DNA of 64,000 bases, taken from contig NZ_CP011339.1 in the NCBI RefSeq assembly GCF_001264245.1, positions 3,410,001-3,474,000 of the forward strand, given 5' to 3'. The notes under the pieces are model-generated. The model was given only the letters and a program-made list of their open reading frames with translations. It was not told the origin of the DNA and searched no databases. Both the position numbers and the translations under genes were made by a program. The DNA comes from Microcystis panniformis FACHB-1757 (lineage in GTDB: Bacteria > Cyanobacteriota > Cyanobacteriia > Cyanobacteriales > Microcystaceae). This document shows positions 1 through 8,689 of the stretch, piece by piece. Numbering within the stretch: position 1 is the first letter of the stretch; every line of letters begins with the position of its first letter.

Positions 1-714
1 TTTTTACCCCAACGTCCTTATATTATCCTTGGCACTTTACGGCAGCAATTACTTTATCCCCATACCAATGAGCAGCTGAGCGATGAAGAATTAGAAAATA
101 TCTTAAAAAAAGTCAATCTTCAACATTTATTAACCGACAAAAATAGCTTAGATAAAGAAGTCAATTGGGAACAGATTTTATCCCTCGGAGAACAACAAAG
201 ATTAGCTTTTGCTCGACTATTAATCACTAAACCCACTTTTACTATCTTAGATGAAGCAACCAGCGCTTTAGATTTGGCCAATGAAGCCAGTTTATATCGG
301 CAATTACAGGAAAGTGAAACCACCTTTATTAGTGTTGGTCATCGGGAAAGTTTATTTAATTATCATCGATGGGTCTTAGAGTTAACAGAAAATTCCCATT
401 GGCAGCTGTCAACTGTAGAAGATTATCAGCGCAAAAAAGTTAATGACATGGTAATGATGTCAAAAAAATCAGAAGATTTTTCGGTGGTAAAAATAGAGCC
501 TTTGTCTGAGGTTAAACCTGAGCATGATGCGGAAATTGCAGGAGTTTCTGAAATAGCCGAAGGTTTGTCCCATCAACAAATGCAGTCCCTAACTGACTAT
601 TCTTTAAGTAACGTCCGGAGTCGTGCCAGTTTAGGTAAAATCATTACTGCTAAAGATGGGGTTAATTATCGTTACGATAAAGACCCAAAAACCTTAAAAT
701 GGGTGAGAATATAG
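1..714 (+). CDS. ABC transporter, C-terminal ATPase part (5' end outside window)
   Basis: The frame is open from base 1 to the TAG at 712-714, so the start and any membrane domain lie upstream. The visible 237 residues hold the second half of an ABC ATPase: a Q-loop-like FLPQRPYI at the start, signature LSLGEQQRLAFARLL, Walker B FTILDEATSALD, and the H-loop histidine in SVGHRESL. The Walker A motif is off the window. The sequence resembles the YddA/SbmA-like group (COG4178) of fused permease-ATPases. About 90 C-terminal residues beyond the ATPase are not recognised. Microviridin clusters contain an ABC transporter and a GNAT gene, so this could be the cluster exporter, but that is inference from position. 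Confidence 0.85.
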   Translation, partial: FLPQRPYIILGTLRQQLLYPHTNEQLSDEELENILKKVNLQHLLTDKNSLDKEVNWEQILSLGEQQRLAFARLLITKPTFTILDEATSALDLANEASLYRQLQESETTFISVGHRESLFNYHRWVLELTENSHWQLSTVEDYQRKKVNDMVMMSKKSEDFSVVKIEPLSEVKPEHDAEIAGVSEIAEGLSHQQMQSLTDYSLSNVRSRASLGKIITAKDGVNYRYDKDPKTLKWVRI

Positions 715-826
715 CTAGGGGCTGCTGAAAAAGTTTTTCGTGGGGGTAGGGTGTGGGGTGTAGGGTGTGGGGTGTGGGGAGTTTTCTCAGTGAACTGATA
801 ACTGATAACTGATAACTGATAACTGG
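715..826. repeat. MITE-end fragment, G-rich repeats and CTGATAA heptamer array
   Basis: Directly after the transporter stop lies a fragment (ctgctgaaaaagtttttcgt) related to the end of the MITE at 38287. It is followed by gtggggtgta-type G-rich repeats and about four copies of the heptamer CTGATAA (794-826). This array precedes the GNAT gene, which nevertheless keeps its own GGAG site. Confidence 0.75.
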
Positions 827-843
827 TATAGGAGTTTTATCAA

Positions 844-1476
844 ATGAAAGCACTGGAAAAACTGGTGACGGAACGATTATATTTAGTCCCCTTAAAGCTT
901 GAACTTCTGAAAGCAGCAATTATAGGTATCGATGAATTAGCAACAATTTTGGGGGTAACAGTTGCTGCTGACTGGGACGAACAAGAGTTGATTCAAGCTT
1001 TCCCTGATATTGCGAATATTTTGCTGCAATTCCCCTTACAAAATGAGTGGGGGTGGGGGAGTTTAATTATTCATCAAGGAGACAACACTCTTATTGGTCA
1101 TGTGATGGTCAAAATTATTCCTGATGTCACAGGTTTACCCACAGATGCTGTAGAAATTGGCTATCAAGTAGCGCCGTTATATCGACGACAAGGCTATGCA
1201 TCTGAGGCGACAAAAGCAATGATGGACTGGACACTTTCTCAACCGGGTATGCAAACAGTGACCGCTGGCTGCGCTCCCGATAATATAGCTTCAAAGCGAG
1301 TTTTAGAAAAAATCGGCATGAATCTGATAGAAGCGCGAGAGAAAGTCTTGGTCTGGAAATTAAGTAGGGTTTGCGGCAAAAAGTTTGTTGGTGGGGTTAG
1401 GAGTCAGTTATCAGTTATCAGTTATCAGTTATCAGTTATCAGTTATCAGTTATCAGTTATCAGTTATCAGTGTTAA
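844..1476 (+). CDS. GNAT family N-acetyltransferase with repeat-derived C-terminal tail
   Basis: 210 residues. ATG844 is preceded by GGAG at 831-834. The core (about residues 8-175) is a RimJ/RimL-like GNAT: TERLYLVPL near the start, an acetyl-CoA pyrophosphate-binding loop in YRRQGYASEA, and NIASKRVLEKIGM. It should transfer acetyl from acetyl-CoA to an amine. From about residue 176 the frame runs first into a MITE-end fragment (tagggtttgcggcaaaaag) and then into the TTATCAG heptamer array, which encodes repeated QLSVISY. The natural stop was probably just before this repeat DNA. The gene converges on mdnC. Microviridin clusters carry a GNAT (MdnD/MvdB) that acetylates the peptide, so this is a candidate by position only; a general protein acetyltransferase is equally possible. 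Confidence 0.8.
   Translation: MKALEKLVTERLYLVPLKLELLKAAIIGIDELATILGVTVAADWDEQELIQAFPDIANILLQFPLQNEWGWGSLIIHQGDNTLIGHVMVKIIPDVTGLPTDAVEIGYQVAPLYRRQGYASEATKAMMDWTLSQPGMQTVTAGCAPDNIASKRVLEKIGMNLIEAREKVLVWKLSRVCGKKFVGGVRSQLSVISYQLSVISYQLSVISYQC
1404..1471 (+). repeat. TTATCAG heptamer tandem array (about 9.7 copies)
   Basis: Near-perfect 7-bp tandem array. Because 7 is not a multiple of 3, every three units encode the same heptapeptide in each forward frame (QLSVISY), while the reverse strand has stops. The array forms the tail of the GNAT gene. Confidence 0.95.
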
Positions 1477-1640
1477 TCAACTTACCCAGCAAAAACCTGA
1501 TTCTCTAGTTCTCCTGAGAGGGGGAAGTCTGAAAAATTTTCCCTACACCCCACACCCTCTTTCAAGTCAGGAGTCGGGGGGGAATCGGGAGTCAGAGCCT
1601 CGTCGATGCGATAAAATACTCTGGCTCTGTATTTGTTGGT

Positions 1641-2615
1641 TTATGAGTTGACGAGGATTTCAGCGATCGCCTGGGAGATGGGAAAATAAGGAGGATAAAG
1701 TTCTAGCCAGAAAAACTCGCCAACGGGATTAATTTCTAAAAAGATATAACGTTCATCTGGTGTGACAATCATATCAATTGCACCATAATTAAGACCGAAA
1801 TATTTCATTAATTCAAGTAGTTGTTTTTCGATAGTTTTCGGTAAATCGTAGGGTTGCCATTGTTGATGGAGCGCTCTTCCCTCTTTTCGCCAATCGTAGA
1901 TAGCACCGTCTAATTGTTGGGAATTAATCGCCGCCGCAAATATTTGTTCACCGACGATAGTGATGCGTAATTCCAAAGCTTTAGGAATGTTTTCCTGAAA
2001 AGTCATTGGACAAAATTGCAAACCTTCCAAATTATCTAGGTCTTCCTTAGTAACAGGACTGGTAAAAACAACCATTTCCTCTTGGTTGTCTCCATAAATA
2101 GCAAATTGAGAAAGCATTTTAGTCACAATTCCCGTCGCTTCAAACTCCTGAGCAAATTGCTTGACAGCTTCAGGATTATTAGAAGTTAAAGTCCCCGGAA
2201 TTAATAAACCTAATTGTCGCGCCACTTGTAACTGCAATTGTTTATGATTGGCATGATCTACCTTCGCAATCGGATCAAGATGAAAGCCAGATAAACTAGC
2301 AATCATTCCTCGAATACTTAACCGACATTCCTTAAGAGAAGCTTCGCGAAATTGACGATCCATCCCATCGGGTAATTTTTGTCCGTATCTCATGCGTCGA
2401 TACCAGACAGCAGAAACTTCTTTTAGCTCTAATTTTTGGTCTCCATCGGTAATAACTCCGCCTTTTTTATACCCTGAGTAAAGATCAACTTTTACCTCTG
2501 TCGGGAAGAGATCGGTATCAAAACGGAAGGCTTTTTTACCCATGGCTTCTATGGCTTTGACTACCAGAGGAATACTTTCATTATCGTTGCTAAAAGTAAC
2601 AAGTAAAACGGTCAT
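1641..2615 (-). CDS. mdnC: ATP-grasp peptide ligase MdnC (MvdD family), microviridin biosynthesis
   Basis: 324 residues, ATG at 2615 with AGGAG upstream. The sequence matches what I remember of Microcystis MdnC: MTVLLVTFS start, FRFDTDLFPTEV, AVWYRRMRYG, and the C-terminal ATP-grasp metal site FLEINPVGEFFWLE. MdnC/MvdD enzymes use ATP to form the two lactone (ester) cross-links between acidic and hydroxyl side chains of the microviridin core peptide. It lies 55 bp downstream of mdnB and is probably cotranscribed. No frameshift or missing motif is seen. The very end overlaps a HIP1 octamer (1663-1670). The matching precursor gene is not visible nearby. Confidence 0.93.
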   Translation of the reverse strand: MTVLLVTFSNDNESIPLVVKAIEAMGKKAFRFDTDLFPTEVKVDLYSGYKKGGVITDGDQKLELKEVSAVWYRRMRYGQKLPDGMDRQFREASLKECRLSIRGMIASLSGFHLDPIAKVDHANHKQLQLQVARQLGLLIPGTLTSNNPEAVKQFAQEFEATGIVTKMLSQFAIYGDNQEEMVVFTSPVTKEDLDNLEGLQFCPMTFQENIPKALELRITIVGEQIFAAAINSQQLDGAIYDWRKEGRALHQQWQPYDLPKTIEKQLLELMKYFGLNYGAIDMIVTPDERYIFLEINPVGEFFWLELYPPYFPISQAIAEILVNS

Positions 2616-2670
2616 AAATCTCCTTGAAAACTTAGGATTAACAATTTTTTTTCAGCGCCAGCTTTGCCGA

Positions 2671-3651
2671 TCAACCGAAGACTAAAAAATCGGCGATCGC
2701 ATGAGAAATAGGTAAATCTAAATCCCGTTCTAACATTCCCCACTCACCACCCGGATTAACTTCTAAAAAAACGTATTCTCCCCCAGGAGTTAAGATAAAA
2801 TCAAACGCCCCAAAATTTAACCCTAAATTAGCCATAAAAATCTGAAGTTGCTGCAATAGTGAATCGGGTAAAGTATGATGTTGCCAAGCACCTGGATCAA
2901 TACCCGGTCTTCGCCAATCTACGGCAGAATTATTATACTGAGAAGATTCTAAAGCTCCCACAAATGTCTGTCCATTAACCACGACAACTCTCAATTCTAA
3001 TTGTTTGGGAATTTCCGCTTGAAAAACCATAGGACAATAACGTAAAGATTCCGCTTCCTCAAGGTCTTCTGCTTTCACCCTACTGGTATAAAGAAAAAAT
3101 TCCGGCGACTCCATACTATGGGCGATCGCAGTTAACAATTTACTCACCATTCGTCCCTGAACCTGGGAAAAAAACTCCCGGGCAGCATCAGGATTATTGG
3201 TCACTAAAGTGGGGGGAATAATCAAGCCAACTTCTGAGGCCAAACGAAGTTGTAATAACTTATTTTTAGCCTTCTCAATTTGCACTAAATTATCTAACCA
3301 ACGCGCTGACCTTAAACTATCCCAAAAACCAGCCAAAGTCGTCTGGGATTCTCGCACACAAGCCTCCCGAAACTGAGGATCTAAATCCCCTGTTAGTTCA
3401 GGTTGCCAAATACGTCTTGTCCAAACAGATTGCACCTGTTCACTATCAATAGATTGATGATTATAGCTTAATTGATAAAAACTTTTTTTTCCATTAAATT
3501 GGGCTGCTAATTGAACCTCTAAGGGAAATTTATCGGTATCTAAGCGAAAAGGTGTGGCTCCTTTTTTTTCTATCGCCTCAGCCACGCGGTCAATCGTAAA
3601 AAAATCGCCGCTATGGGTCAACAATAAAACAACTTTAGGCGATTCTTTCAT
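2671..3651 (-). CDS. mdnB: ATP-grasp peptide ligase MdnB (MvdC family), microviridin biosynthesis
   Basis: 326 residues, ATG at 3651 (AGGAA upstream). Recognised as the amide-forming partner of MdnC: LLTHSGDFFTIDRVAEA near the N-terminus, SVWTRRIWQPEL, YCPMVFQAEIPKQLELRVVVV in the ATP-grasp core, and FLEVNPGGEWGMLE at the metal site. In known microviridin pathways MdnB forms the lysine-to-acid lactam after MdnC has made the lactones. Full length, no damage. The gene immediately upstream on this strand is a DUF2283 gene rather than a precursor (mdnA), which would be expected beside this pair. Confidence 0.93.
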   Translation of the reverse strand: MKESPKVVLLLTHSGDFFTIDRVAEAIEKKGATPFRLDTDKFPLEVQLAAQFNGKKSFYQLSYNHQSIDSEQVQSVWTRRIWQPELTGDLDPQFREACVRESQTTLAGFWDSLRSARWLDNLVQIEKAKNKLLQLRLASEVGLIIPPTLVTNNPDAAREFFSQVQGRMVSKLLTAIAHSMESPEFFLYTSRVKAEDLEEAESLRYCPMVFQAEIPKQLELRVVVVNGQTFVGALESSQYNNSAVDWRRPGIDPGAWQHHTLPDSLLQQLQIFMANLGLNFGAFDFILTPGGEYVFLEVNPGGEWGMLERDLDLPISHAIADFLVFG

Positions 3652-3693
3652 ATCAGTGGGAAATTCCTGTATTTAAATTTCTTTTTGTCTCTC

Positions 3694-3915
3694 TTAAGTG
3701 GCGACTAATTCCGGTTTAGTGGTCAGAATCGAATATTCACAAGACTGGGGATTGTCCATCCGCTCTTGAGCATTGAGGATTTCTAACCCCACCACGTTCC
3801 CCGACTGGTCATAGTCGAGAATCACCCCCAGACTCTGCTCGTCGCTTTCTGCAATCGGCACATTACTTAAGGTGATTTTGAGAGCATCAACGACTGGATC
3901 ATAGGTCACTTTCAT
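3694..3915 (-). CDS. DUF2283 family protein
   Basis: 73 residues, ATG at 3915 with AGGAG upstream. The pattern MKVTYDPVVDALKITLS...SDEQSLGVILDYDQSGNVVGLEIL is the DUF2283 signature (small beta-rich protein of unknown function, common beside toxin-antitoxin and mobile loci). It lies between rodA and mdnB on the same strand, with its ribosome-binding site next to the rodA stop. Its C-terminus is not a microviridin core, so it is not the missing precursor. Confidence 0.85.
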   Translation of the reverse strand: MKVTYDPVVDALKITLSNVPIAESDEQSLGVILDYDQSGNVVGLEILNAQERMDNPQSCEYSILTTKPELVAT

Positions 3916-3925
3916 GGCGTTCTCC

Positions 3926-5206
3926 TTAGTACAAACGCTTACGGGGGCGATAATTAGCCACGGATTCCACTAAACCCAAGGCGATAAAATTGGTTAATAA
4001 AGATGAACGTCCATAACTTAACCAAGGTAGAGGAATCCCTGTAATCGGGGCTAATCCCACGGTCATGCTAATATTAAGAATTGCCTGAAAAGCGATCATC
4101 GAGAGAACACCGATCGCTATTAAAGAACCAAAGTTTTCTTTAGCGGTATTAGCAATGACTAACAAACGCCAACAAACTAACCAGAAAGCTATTAAAACTA
4201 GAATACTGCCGACAAAACCGAGTTCTTCCCCGACTACAGAGAAGATAAAATCGGTGTGTTGTTCGGGAATAAAATTTAATTGGGTTTGGGTGCCTTGGTG
4301 TAATCCCCGTCCCAATAATTCTCCCGATCCGATGGCAATGCGGGATTGAATTAATTGATAACCTCCCCCCAAAGGATTCTTTTCTGGGTGAAGAAATAGG
4401 GTTAAACGATCTTTTTGATATTCTTTTAATAAACCCCAAAAAACCTCGCCTAATTTACCCACTGCCAGATTAGTTGCCACCACGATGAAAGTAGATAAAA
4501 AACGGTAGGGAAGGGTAAACCAAGCAAGTACAGCGATGATAATTGCTAAAACAATCCAAGCAGGAAAAAGTAAATTAAACAGAAAAACCGATGCGAGGGG
4601 AGATAAGAGGATAATCATCCAAGGTAGTTTCGCATTAGCCCAGTAAATCATGCCTAGGGTAATTGCCCCAAAGACTAATCCTGTCCCCAGGTCCGGCTGC
4701 GCCATAATTAACACCCAGGGGATGGCAGTGACGACAAAGACACGAGCGATCGCAAAAAGATTATCGGCGGGACGATGATGTAGGAGGGCTGCTAGGGTGA
4801 TAATTAAACCTACCTTGGCAAATTCCGACGGTTGCACGTTAAAACTGCCGATATTAATCCAACTTTGCGCCCCATTCGCCGTCACCCCTAGGACAATTAC
4901 CGCAATTAGGGAGAGATTGGTAAGAAGATAGGTTAACCAGTGCCATTTGAGCAGACTTTCGTAACGACAACGGGCCAGAAATAAAGCGATCGCCACTCCC
5001 ACGGCCCCGAATAACCAGTGTTGCCACCAATCGAGAGCAGTGGTATGTCTTTCGGCACTACGAATCATTAAACCACCGAAAACGGTTAAACACGTCACCA
5101 AAACGAACAAAAGCCAATCAATTTGGGCTATATCCCGGAAAATGAAGCTAAACTGCTCACTAAAACCGCTTAGTTTCCTACTAACAAGGGACTGTCTTCT
5201 CACCAT
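3926..5206 (-). CDS. rodA: Cell-shape peptidoglycan glycosyltransferase RodA (FtsW/RodA/SpoVE)
   Basis: 426 residues from ATG 5206, chosen because GGGGAGAG lies just upstream; an in-frame TTG 12 bases further has no better site. Hydrophobic throughout, about 10 membrane helices. Family marks: GAQSWINIG, QPSEFAKVG, QPDLGTGLV, the conserved loop NPLGGGYQLIQS, and GIPLPWLSYGRSSLL at the C-terminus. RodA polymerises lipid II into peptidoglycan during cell elongation with a class B penicillin-binding protein. It follows mrp closely on the same strand, 17 bases after the mrp stop. Confidence 0.95.
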   Translation of the reverse strand: MVRRQSLVSRKLSGFSEQFSFIFRDIAQIDWLLFVLVTCLTVFGGLMIRSAERHTTALDWWQHWLFGAVGVAIALFLARCRYESLLKWHWLTYLLTNLSLIAVIVLGVTANGAQSWINIGSFNVQPSEFAKVGLIITLAALLHHRPADNLFAIARVFVVTAIPWVLIMAQPDLGTGLVFGAITLGMIYWANAKLPWMIILLSPLASVFLFNLLFPAWIVLAIIIAVLAWFTLPYRFLSTFIVVATNLAVGKLGEVFWGLLKEYQKDRLTLFLHPEKNPLGGGYQLIQSRIAIGSGELLGRGLHQGTQTQLNFIPEQHTDFIFSVVGEELGFVGSILVLIAFWLVCWRLLVIANTAKENFGSLIAIGVLSMIAFQAILNISMTVGLAPITGIPLPWLSYGRSSLLTNFIALGLVESVANYRPRKRLY

Positions 5207-5223
5207 TTCTCTCCCCAAATTTA

Positions 5224-6285
5224 CTAACTATAGGCTGCTAGGGATACTTTCGCCGCCACCTGACGAGCGATCGCTATCAGGGCTTTAGCTGAGGCCGATT
5301 CTGGTTGCCCCAAAACTACTGGTACACCAGTATCACCGCCCTCCCGTAGGGCTATCTCCAGAGGCACACATCCCAGTAAAGGAATGCCCAATTCTTGCGA
5401 GGTTTTTTCCCCACCACCGGACCCAAATAGATCATAGGAGCGATCGGGCTGATCGGGGGGGATAAAATAACTCATATTTTCCACGATACCCAAAACCCGC
5501 GCCCCTAGCTGTTGGAACATTTTTAAACCCCGACGCGCATCAATTAAAGAAACCGTCTGGGGAGTGGTGACAATCACCGCACCGGCTAGGGGGACCGATT
5601 GAATTAAAGTTAATTGTGCATCCCCGGTACCGGGAGGCATATCGACGATTAAATAGTCTAAATCGCCCCAATTGACTTGATAGAGAAACTGACGGATAAT
5701 GCCGTTTAACATCGGACCGCGCCAGATTACGGGTTGATCGGGGTTGATCAAAAAGCCCATGGAAACCATTTTGATGCCATGGTTGAACGCGGGTTCCAAT
5801 ATCTCGCCATTTGCGCCCTGTACGGTCACTTGTGCGTCATTTAAGCCCAACATTGTCGGGGCGTTGGGGCCGTAGATGTCCGCGTCTAATAGCCCCACTT
5901 TTGCCCCTAAATGAGCCAAGGCGACGGCGATATTGACAGCCACGGTACTTTTTCCCACACCGCCCTTACCACTGGAAACGGCGATAATATTTTTAACCCC
6001 CTCCACACCTTGGCGATCGGGTAAAGCTTTTTGTTGCGGGGTTTCGGCAGTTACGTCCACAGCGACACTTTCCACCCCGGGCAGCTGTTTAACGGCTTTT
6101 TGGCAGTCTTCCACGATAAATTCGCGTAAAGGACAGGCAGGAGTGGTCAAAACTAGGGTAAAGCTAACTTTTCCGCCATCGATCGCCACATTGCGGATCA
6201 TGTTCAATTCCACTAAGCTTTTTTGCAGTTCTGGATCTTGAACGGGACGTAATACTTCTAAAATCGATGCGGTATCAAGGGGCAT
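5224..6285 (-). CDS. mrp: Mrp/NBP35-family Fe-S cluster carrier ATPase
   Basis: 353 residues from ATG 6285. A TTG 21 bases upstream is in frame, but neither has a strong ribosome-binding site. Residues 1-90 are a MIP18/DUF59 domain (ILEVLRPVQDPEL, TTPACPLRE). After about residue 98 comes the deviant Walker A SSGKGGVGKS, then GLLDADIYGPNAPTMLG and DMPPGTGDAQLT. Members bind ATP and a bridging 4Fe-4S cluster and deliver clusters to apoproteins. The usual C-terminal CxxC pair is not visible (the tail reads PPDQPDRSYDLFGSGGG), as in many cyanobacterial Mrp proteins. First gene of a leftward run ending at mdnC. Confidence 0.93.
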   Translation of the reverse strand: MPLDTASILEVLRPVQDPELQKSLVELNMIRNVAIDGGKVSFTLVLTTPACPLREFIVEDCQKAVKQLPGVESVAVDVTAETPQQKALPDRQGVEGVKNIIAVSSGKGGVGKSTVAVNIAVALAHLGAKVGLLDADIYGPNAPTMLGLNDAQVTVQGANGEILEPAFNHGIKMVSMGFLINPDQPVIWRGPMLNGIIRQFLYQVNWGDLDYLIVDMPPGTGDAQLTLIQSVPLAGAVIVTTPQTVSLIDARRGLKMFQQLGARVLGIVENMSYFIPPDQPDRSYDLFGSGGGEKTSQELGIPLLGCVPLEIALREGGDTGVPVVLGQPESASAKALIAIARQVAAKVSLAAYS

Positions 6286-6421
6286 GGTTTCAGTGTCTCT
6301 AGTCAAGTATTGTTCTTATGGTTATTTATCTTAACCTTGATGTCCGCATAGTTATCAGTGGGGAGTTTTTTACTGTGAACAGTGAACAGTAATCAGTAAA
6401 CTGAAAGCTTACATCTGTTCA

Positions 6422-6455
6422 ATGATAACTGATAACTGATAACTGATAACTGATC
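6422..6455. repeat. CTGATAA heptamer array
   Basis: About five copies between the mrp start and the MOSC stop. The plus strand reads CTGATAA. Related short motifs (gtgaacagtgaacagt) lie at 6373-6391. Confidence 0.9.
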
Positions 6456-6468
6456 ACCCCCACTTCCC

Positions 6469-7260
6469 CTAGATTACGGTAATAGGATCGCCGACTTTAA
6501 TTGTACCTGTCTTTTCGGGGATGACATTTTCTCCGAACATGATGCCTCCGGGGAAACGGCGAAAAGTGCTTAAGGTTTTTAAAGGTTCCTGCTGGGGATT
6601 TCTCCTACCTGTTTCTTGATCTGTGGTGGTGATAATACAGCGACTACAGGGTTTAACCAGAGCATAATTTATCTCACCAATTGTGATCTTTTGCCAACTA
6701 CTTTCGCTAAAAGCTCGATCGCTACTAATAACAATATTAGGACGAAAACGATTCATCGGCACTGGTGCAACTAAACGCCGATTTAAGTCCTCTAAAGAAG
6801 CAGTATTAGTTAATAAAATTGGATAACCATCGGCAAAGCTAACGGGAGTATGATTGTTCCCCGCATAGCGAGGATTCGCAGGACGTGGATAATCTGGAGA
6901 TTGTCGCACTAAACGACAAGGAATGTCGAGAATTTTCTCAAACCATTCGGCGATTTCATCCCCTTGATCCATGGCTATGGTTTGAGATTCCCAGATTTGA
7001 ACCGCTCTTTTTTCTCCTGTGAAATTAGGCTGGAAAGTCAGGGAATCTTGAGATGTTTTCAGAGAAAAATTATCTCCTGTAATCGTGACAGAAACGGTGG
7101 CTAATTGCGGATATTCCCTTTGGGTGATAAATTTACCCTTGCCATCCACTAACATCATTTCTCGATCCCAGAGTAAACCTTTAGGAGTCACTTCAGCTTG
7201 AGATAATTGAATACCTCGACAGGATTTAATCGGGTAGATATAGAGATCAGTAACCTGCAT
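6469..7260 (-). CDS. MOSC domain protein (YcbX-like)
   Basis: 263 residues. Residues 1-115 form the MOSC N-terminal beta-barrel (YPIKSCRGIQL, GLLWDREMMLVD, FITQREYPQLA). The MOSC domain follows, with the conserved cysteine region KPCSRCIITTTDQETG and ENVIPEKTGTIKVGDPI. Proteins of this type bind molybdenum cofactor and act in sulfur transfer or reduction of N-hydroxylated compounds; substrate here unknown. Its start overlaps the end of the upstream glycosyltransferase by 14 bases on the same strand, so the two are probably translationally coupled. Confidence 0.9.
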   Translation of the reverse strand: MQVTDLYIYPIKSCRGIQLSQAEVTPKGLLWDREMMLVDGKGKFITQREYPQLATVSVTITGDNFSLKTSQDSLTFQPNFTGEKRAVQIWESQTIAMDQGDEIAEWFEKILDIPCRLVRQSPDYPRPANPRYAGNNHTPVSFADGYPILLTNTASLEDLNRRLVAPVPMNRFRPNIVISSDRAFSESSWQKITIGEINYALVKPCSRCIITTTDQETGRRNPQQEPLKTLSTFRRFPGGIMFGENVIPEKTGTIKVGDPITVI

Positions 7261-8524
7261 TTTCTTTCAGTAGTTCTACATATTTTTTGGCCACATCTTC
7301 CCAAGTCCAGAGATTAATTTTATTGGGAATATCTTCGGGTAACAAGCGAGGAATTGGATTGAGGATAAATTGTTCTAAACAGTTGGCTAAACTGTCCGCA
7401 TCTCCCCTAGGATAGAATTGCACTCTTTCGGGACAATTATATAATTCTACCTGTTCTTGAAACACTTCTAAATCGGAAGCGATAACGGGAATACCTTGTA
7501 AAATTGCTTCTGCTATTGCTAATCCAAAACCTTCGTATTTTGAGGGAAATACCACACAGGAACAGGTTTGATAATAAAATTGTAAGGTTTTATAGTCTTG
7601 ATAACCTAATCCCTTGATATGACTCTGGAAAATTTCTTGATTTTCCTGATAAAGTTGGGTATATTCTTTGAGATAATCTTGATATTCTTGGGTTTGGGAC
7701 TGTTGAGACAATTGCAGATTTCCATTAACTAGATTATCGGTTTCTTTGCCAATTAAAACAATCTGGAAATTTAAGCCTTTTTTCGCTAGTTTAATGGCTG
7801 CTTTGAGCAAAGTCAGATGATCTTTGTAGATACCAAAGGAGGAGGGAAAATAAAAATTAACTAGCTCACTTTTGACTAAATCACTCTTGGAATTAGACTG
7901 CTCGATAAATCCCGCTAATGGTACAGCTTTTAACTTACTAGCATAGGTAGCATTGGGAAAAACTTTTAAAACATCGTCTTTAGTTTTTTGGGAAATTGTG
8001 AAGAGTAGATCGGACTGATCTAACCATTCTTTTAAGACTTCATTGTAGTTTTCTTGATAGGATTCTGAGTAAGTTAAGGGAGCAAATTGCCAAAAGACAT
8101 CATAAATAATGCCACTTAAAGTAACCTTGACATTGGGGGGAGAAATCCGATTAGTCATTCCATACAAACAGTGATCAGCTTGGTAACGCTTGATAATCTG
8201 ATTAATTCTTGCTTCGATGCGTAAAAGTTCAATTCTACGAGAGAAAAGACGATGAATAGAAGTCAGTCTTAGGGTTTTATAAAAATTTGCTAGAAGACCA
8301 TAAAAATAGATTAATTTTGTCTCAAAACTCTGGGGATAAAAAGCAAAATCTTCGTAGATAAGTTTATCGGAATCAGGCATCAAAGACTTAAAATATTCAA
8401 TGTCATTACGAGGGATAACGATAATAATTTGTTCGACGTATTCTAATAAGCTAGGTATTAAAGAGATAATGACTCTTTCTACTCCTCCTTTGCGATAAAA
8501 CACGATCGGGATGACAATTTTCAT
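7247..8524 (-). CDS. Glycosyltransferase family 4-type (GT-B)
   Basis: 425 residues, ATG at 8524. N-terminal start MKIVIPIVFYRKGGVERVI is the usual acceptor-side glycine-rich loop. The C-terminal half carries NFYFPSSFGIYKDHLTLLKA, FPSKYEGFGLAIAEA and GIPVIASD, the nucleotide-sugar binding EX7E region of GT4 enzymes. A cytosolic or membrane-associated sugar transferase, probably in polysaccharide synthesis; donor and acceptor cannot be deduced. Divergent from another glycosyltransferase at 8690. Confidence 0.88.
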   Translation of the reverse strand: MKIVIPIVFYRKGGVERVIISLIPSLLEYVEQIIIVIPRNDIEYFKSLMPDSDKLIYEDFAFYPQSFETKLIYFYGLLANFYKTLRLTSIHRLFSRRIELLRIEARINQIIKRYQADHCLYGMTNRISPPNVKVTLSGIIYDVFWQFAPLTYSESYQENYNEVLKEWLDQSDLLFTISQKTKDDVLKVFPNATYASKLKAVPLAGFIEQSNSKSDLVKSELVNFYFPSSFGIYKDHLTLLKAAIKLAKKGLNFQIVLIGKETDNLVNGNLQLSQQSQTQEYQDYLKEYTQLYQENQEIFQSHIKGLGYQDYKTLQFYYQTCSCVVFPSKYEGFGLAIAEAILQGIPVIASDLEVFQEQVELYNCPERVQFYPRGDADSLANCLEQFILNPIPRLLPEDIPNKINLWTWEDVAKKYVELLKENAGY

Positions 8525-8689
8525 AGATTTTCTGGCAGATAGATGGCAATAAAAAGATTGATTTTTGACTTGAACCCATTATATGATAGGCTCGAATTGT
8601 TCTACTGAGTCGAGAAATCGAGTTAAATTCGAGAAACTAAGACTCTATCACCCATCGCCCCTATTTTTCCTCGATCTTGGAGAAAAAGA

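Noticed and set aside
1404..1471. CRISPR-like array
   Set aside because: Repeats are 7 bp and contiguous, with no spacers; same for 11803-11940, 60708-60787 and 61942-62033.
1385..1651. Second reading frame through the heptamer array after the GNAT gene
   Set aside because: It is open only because the heptamer encodes the same peptide in all forward frames; no start signal or family resemblance.
3694..3915. Microviridin precursor gene
   Set aside because: It is a clear DUF2283 protein; no PFFARF leader motif or KYPSDW core.
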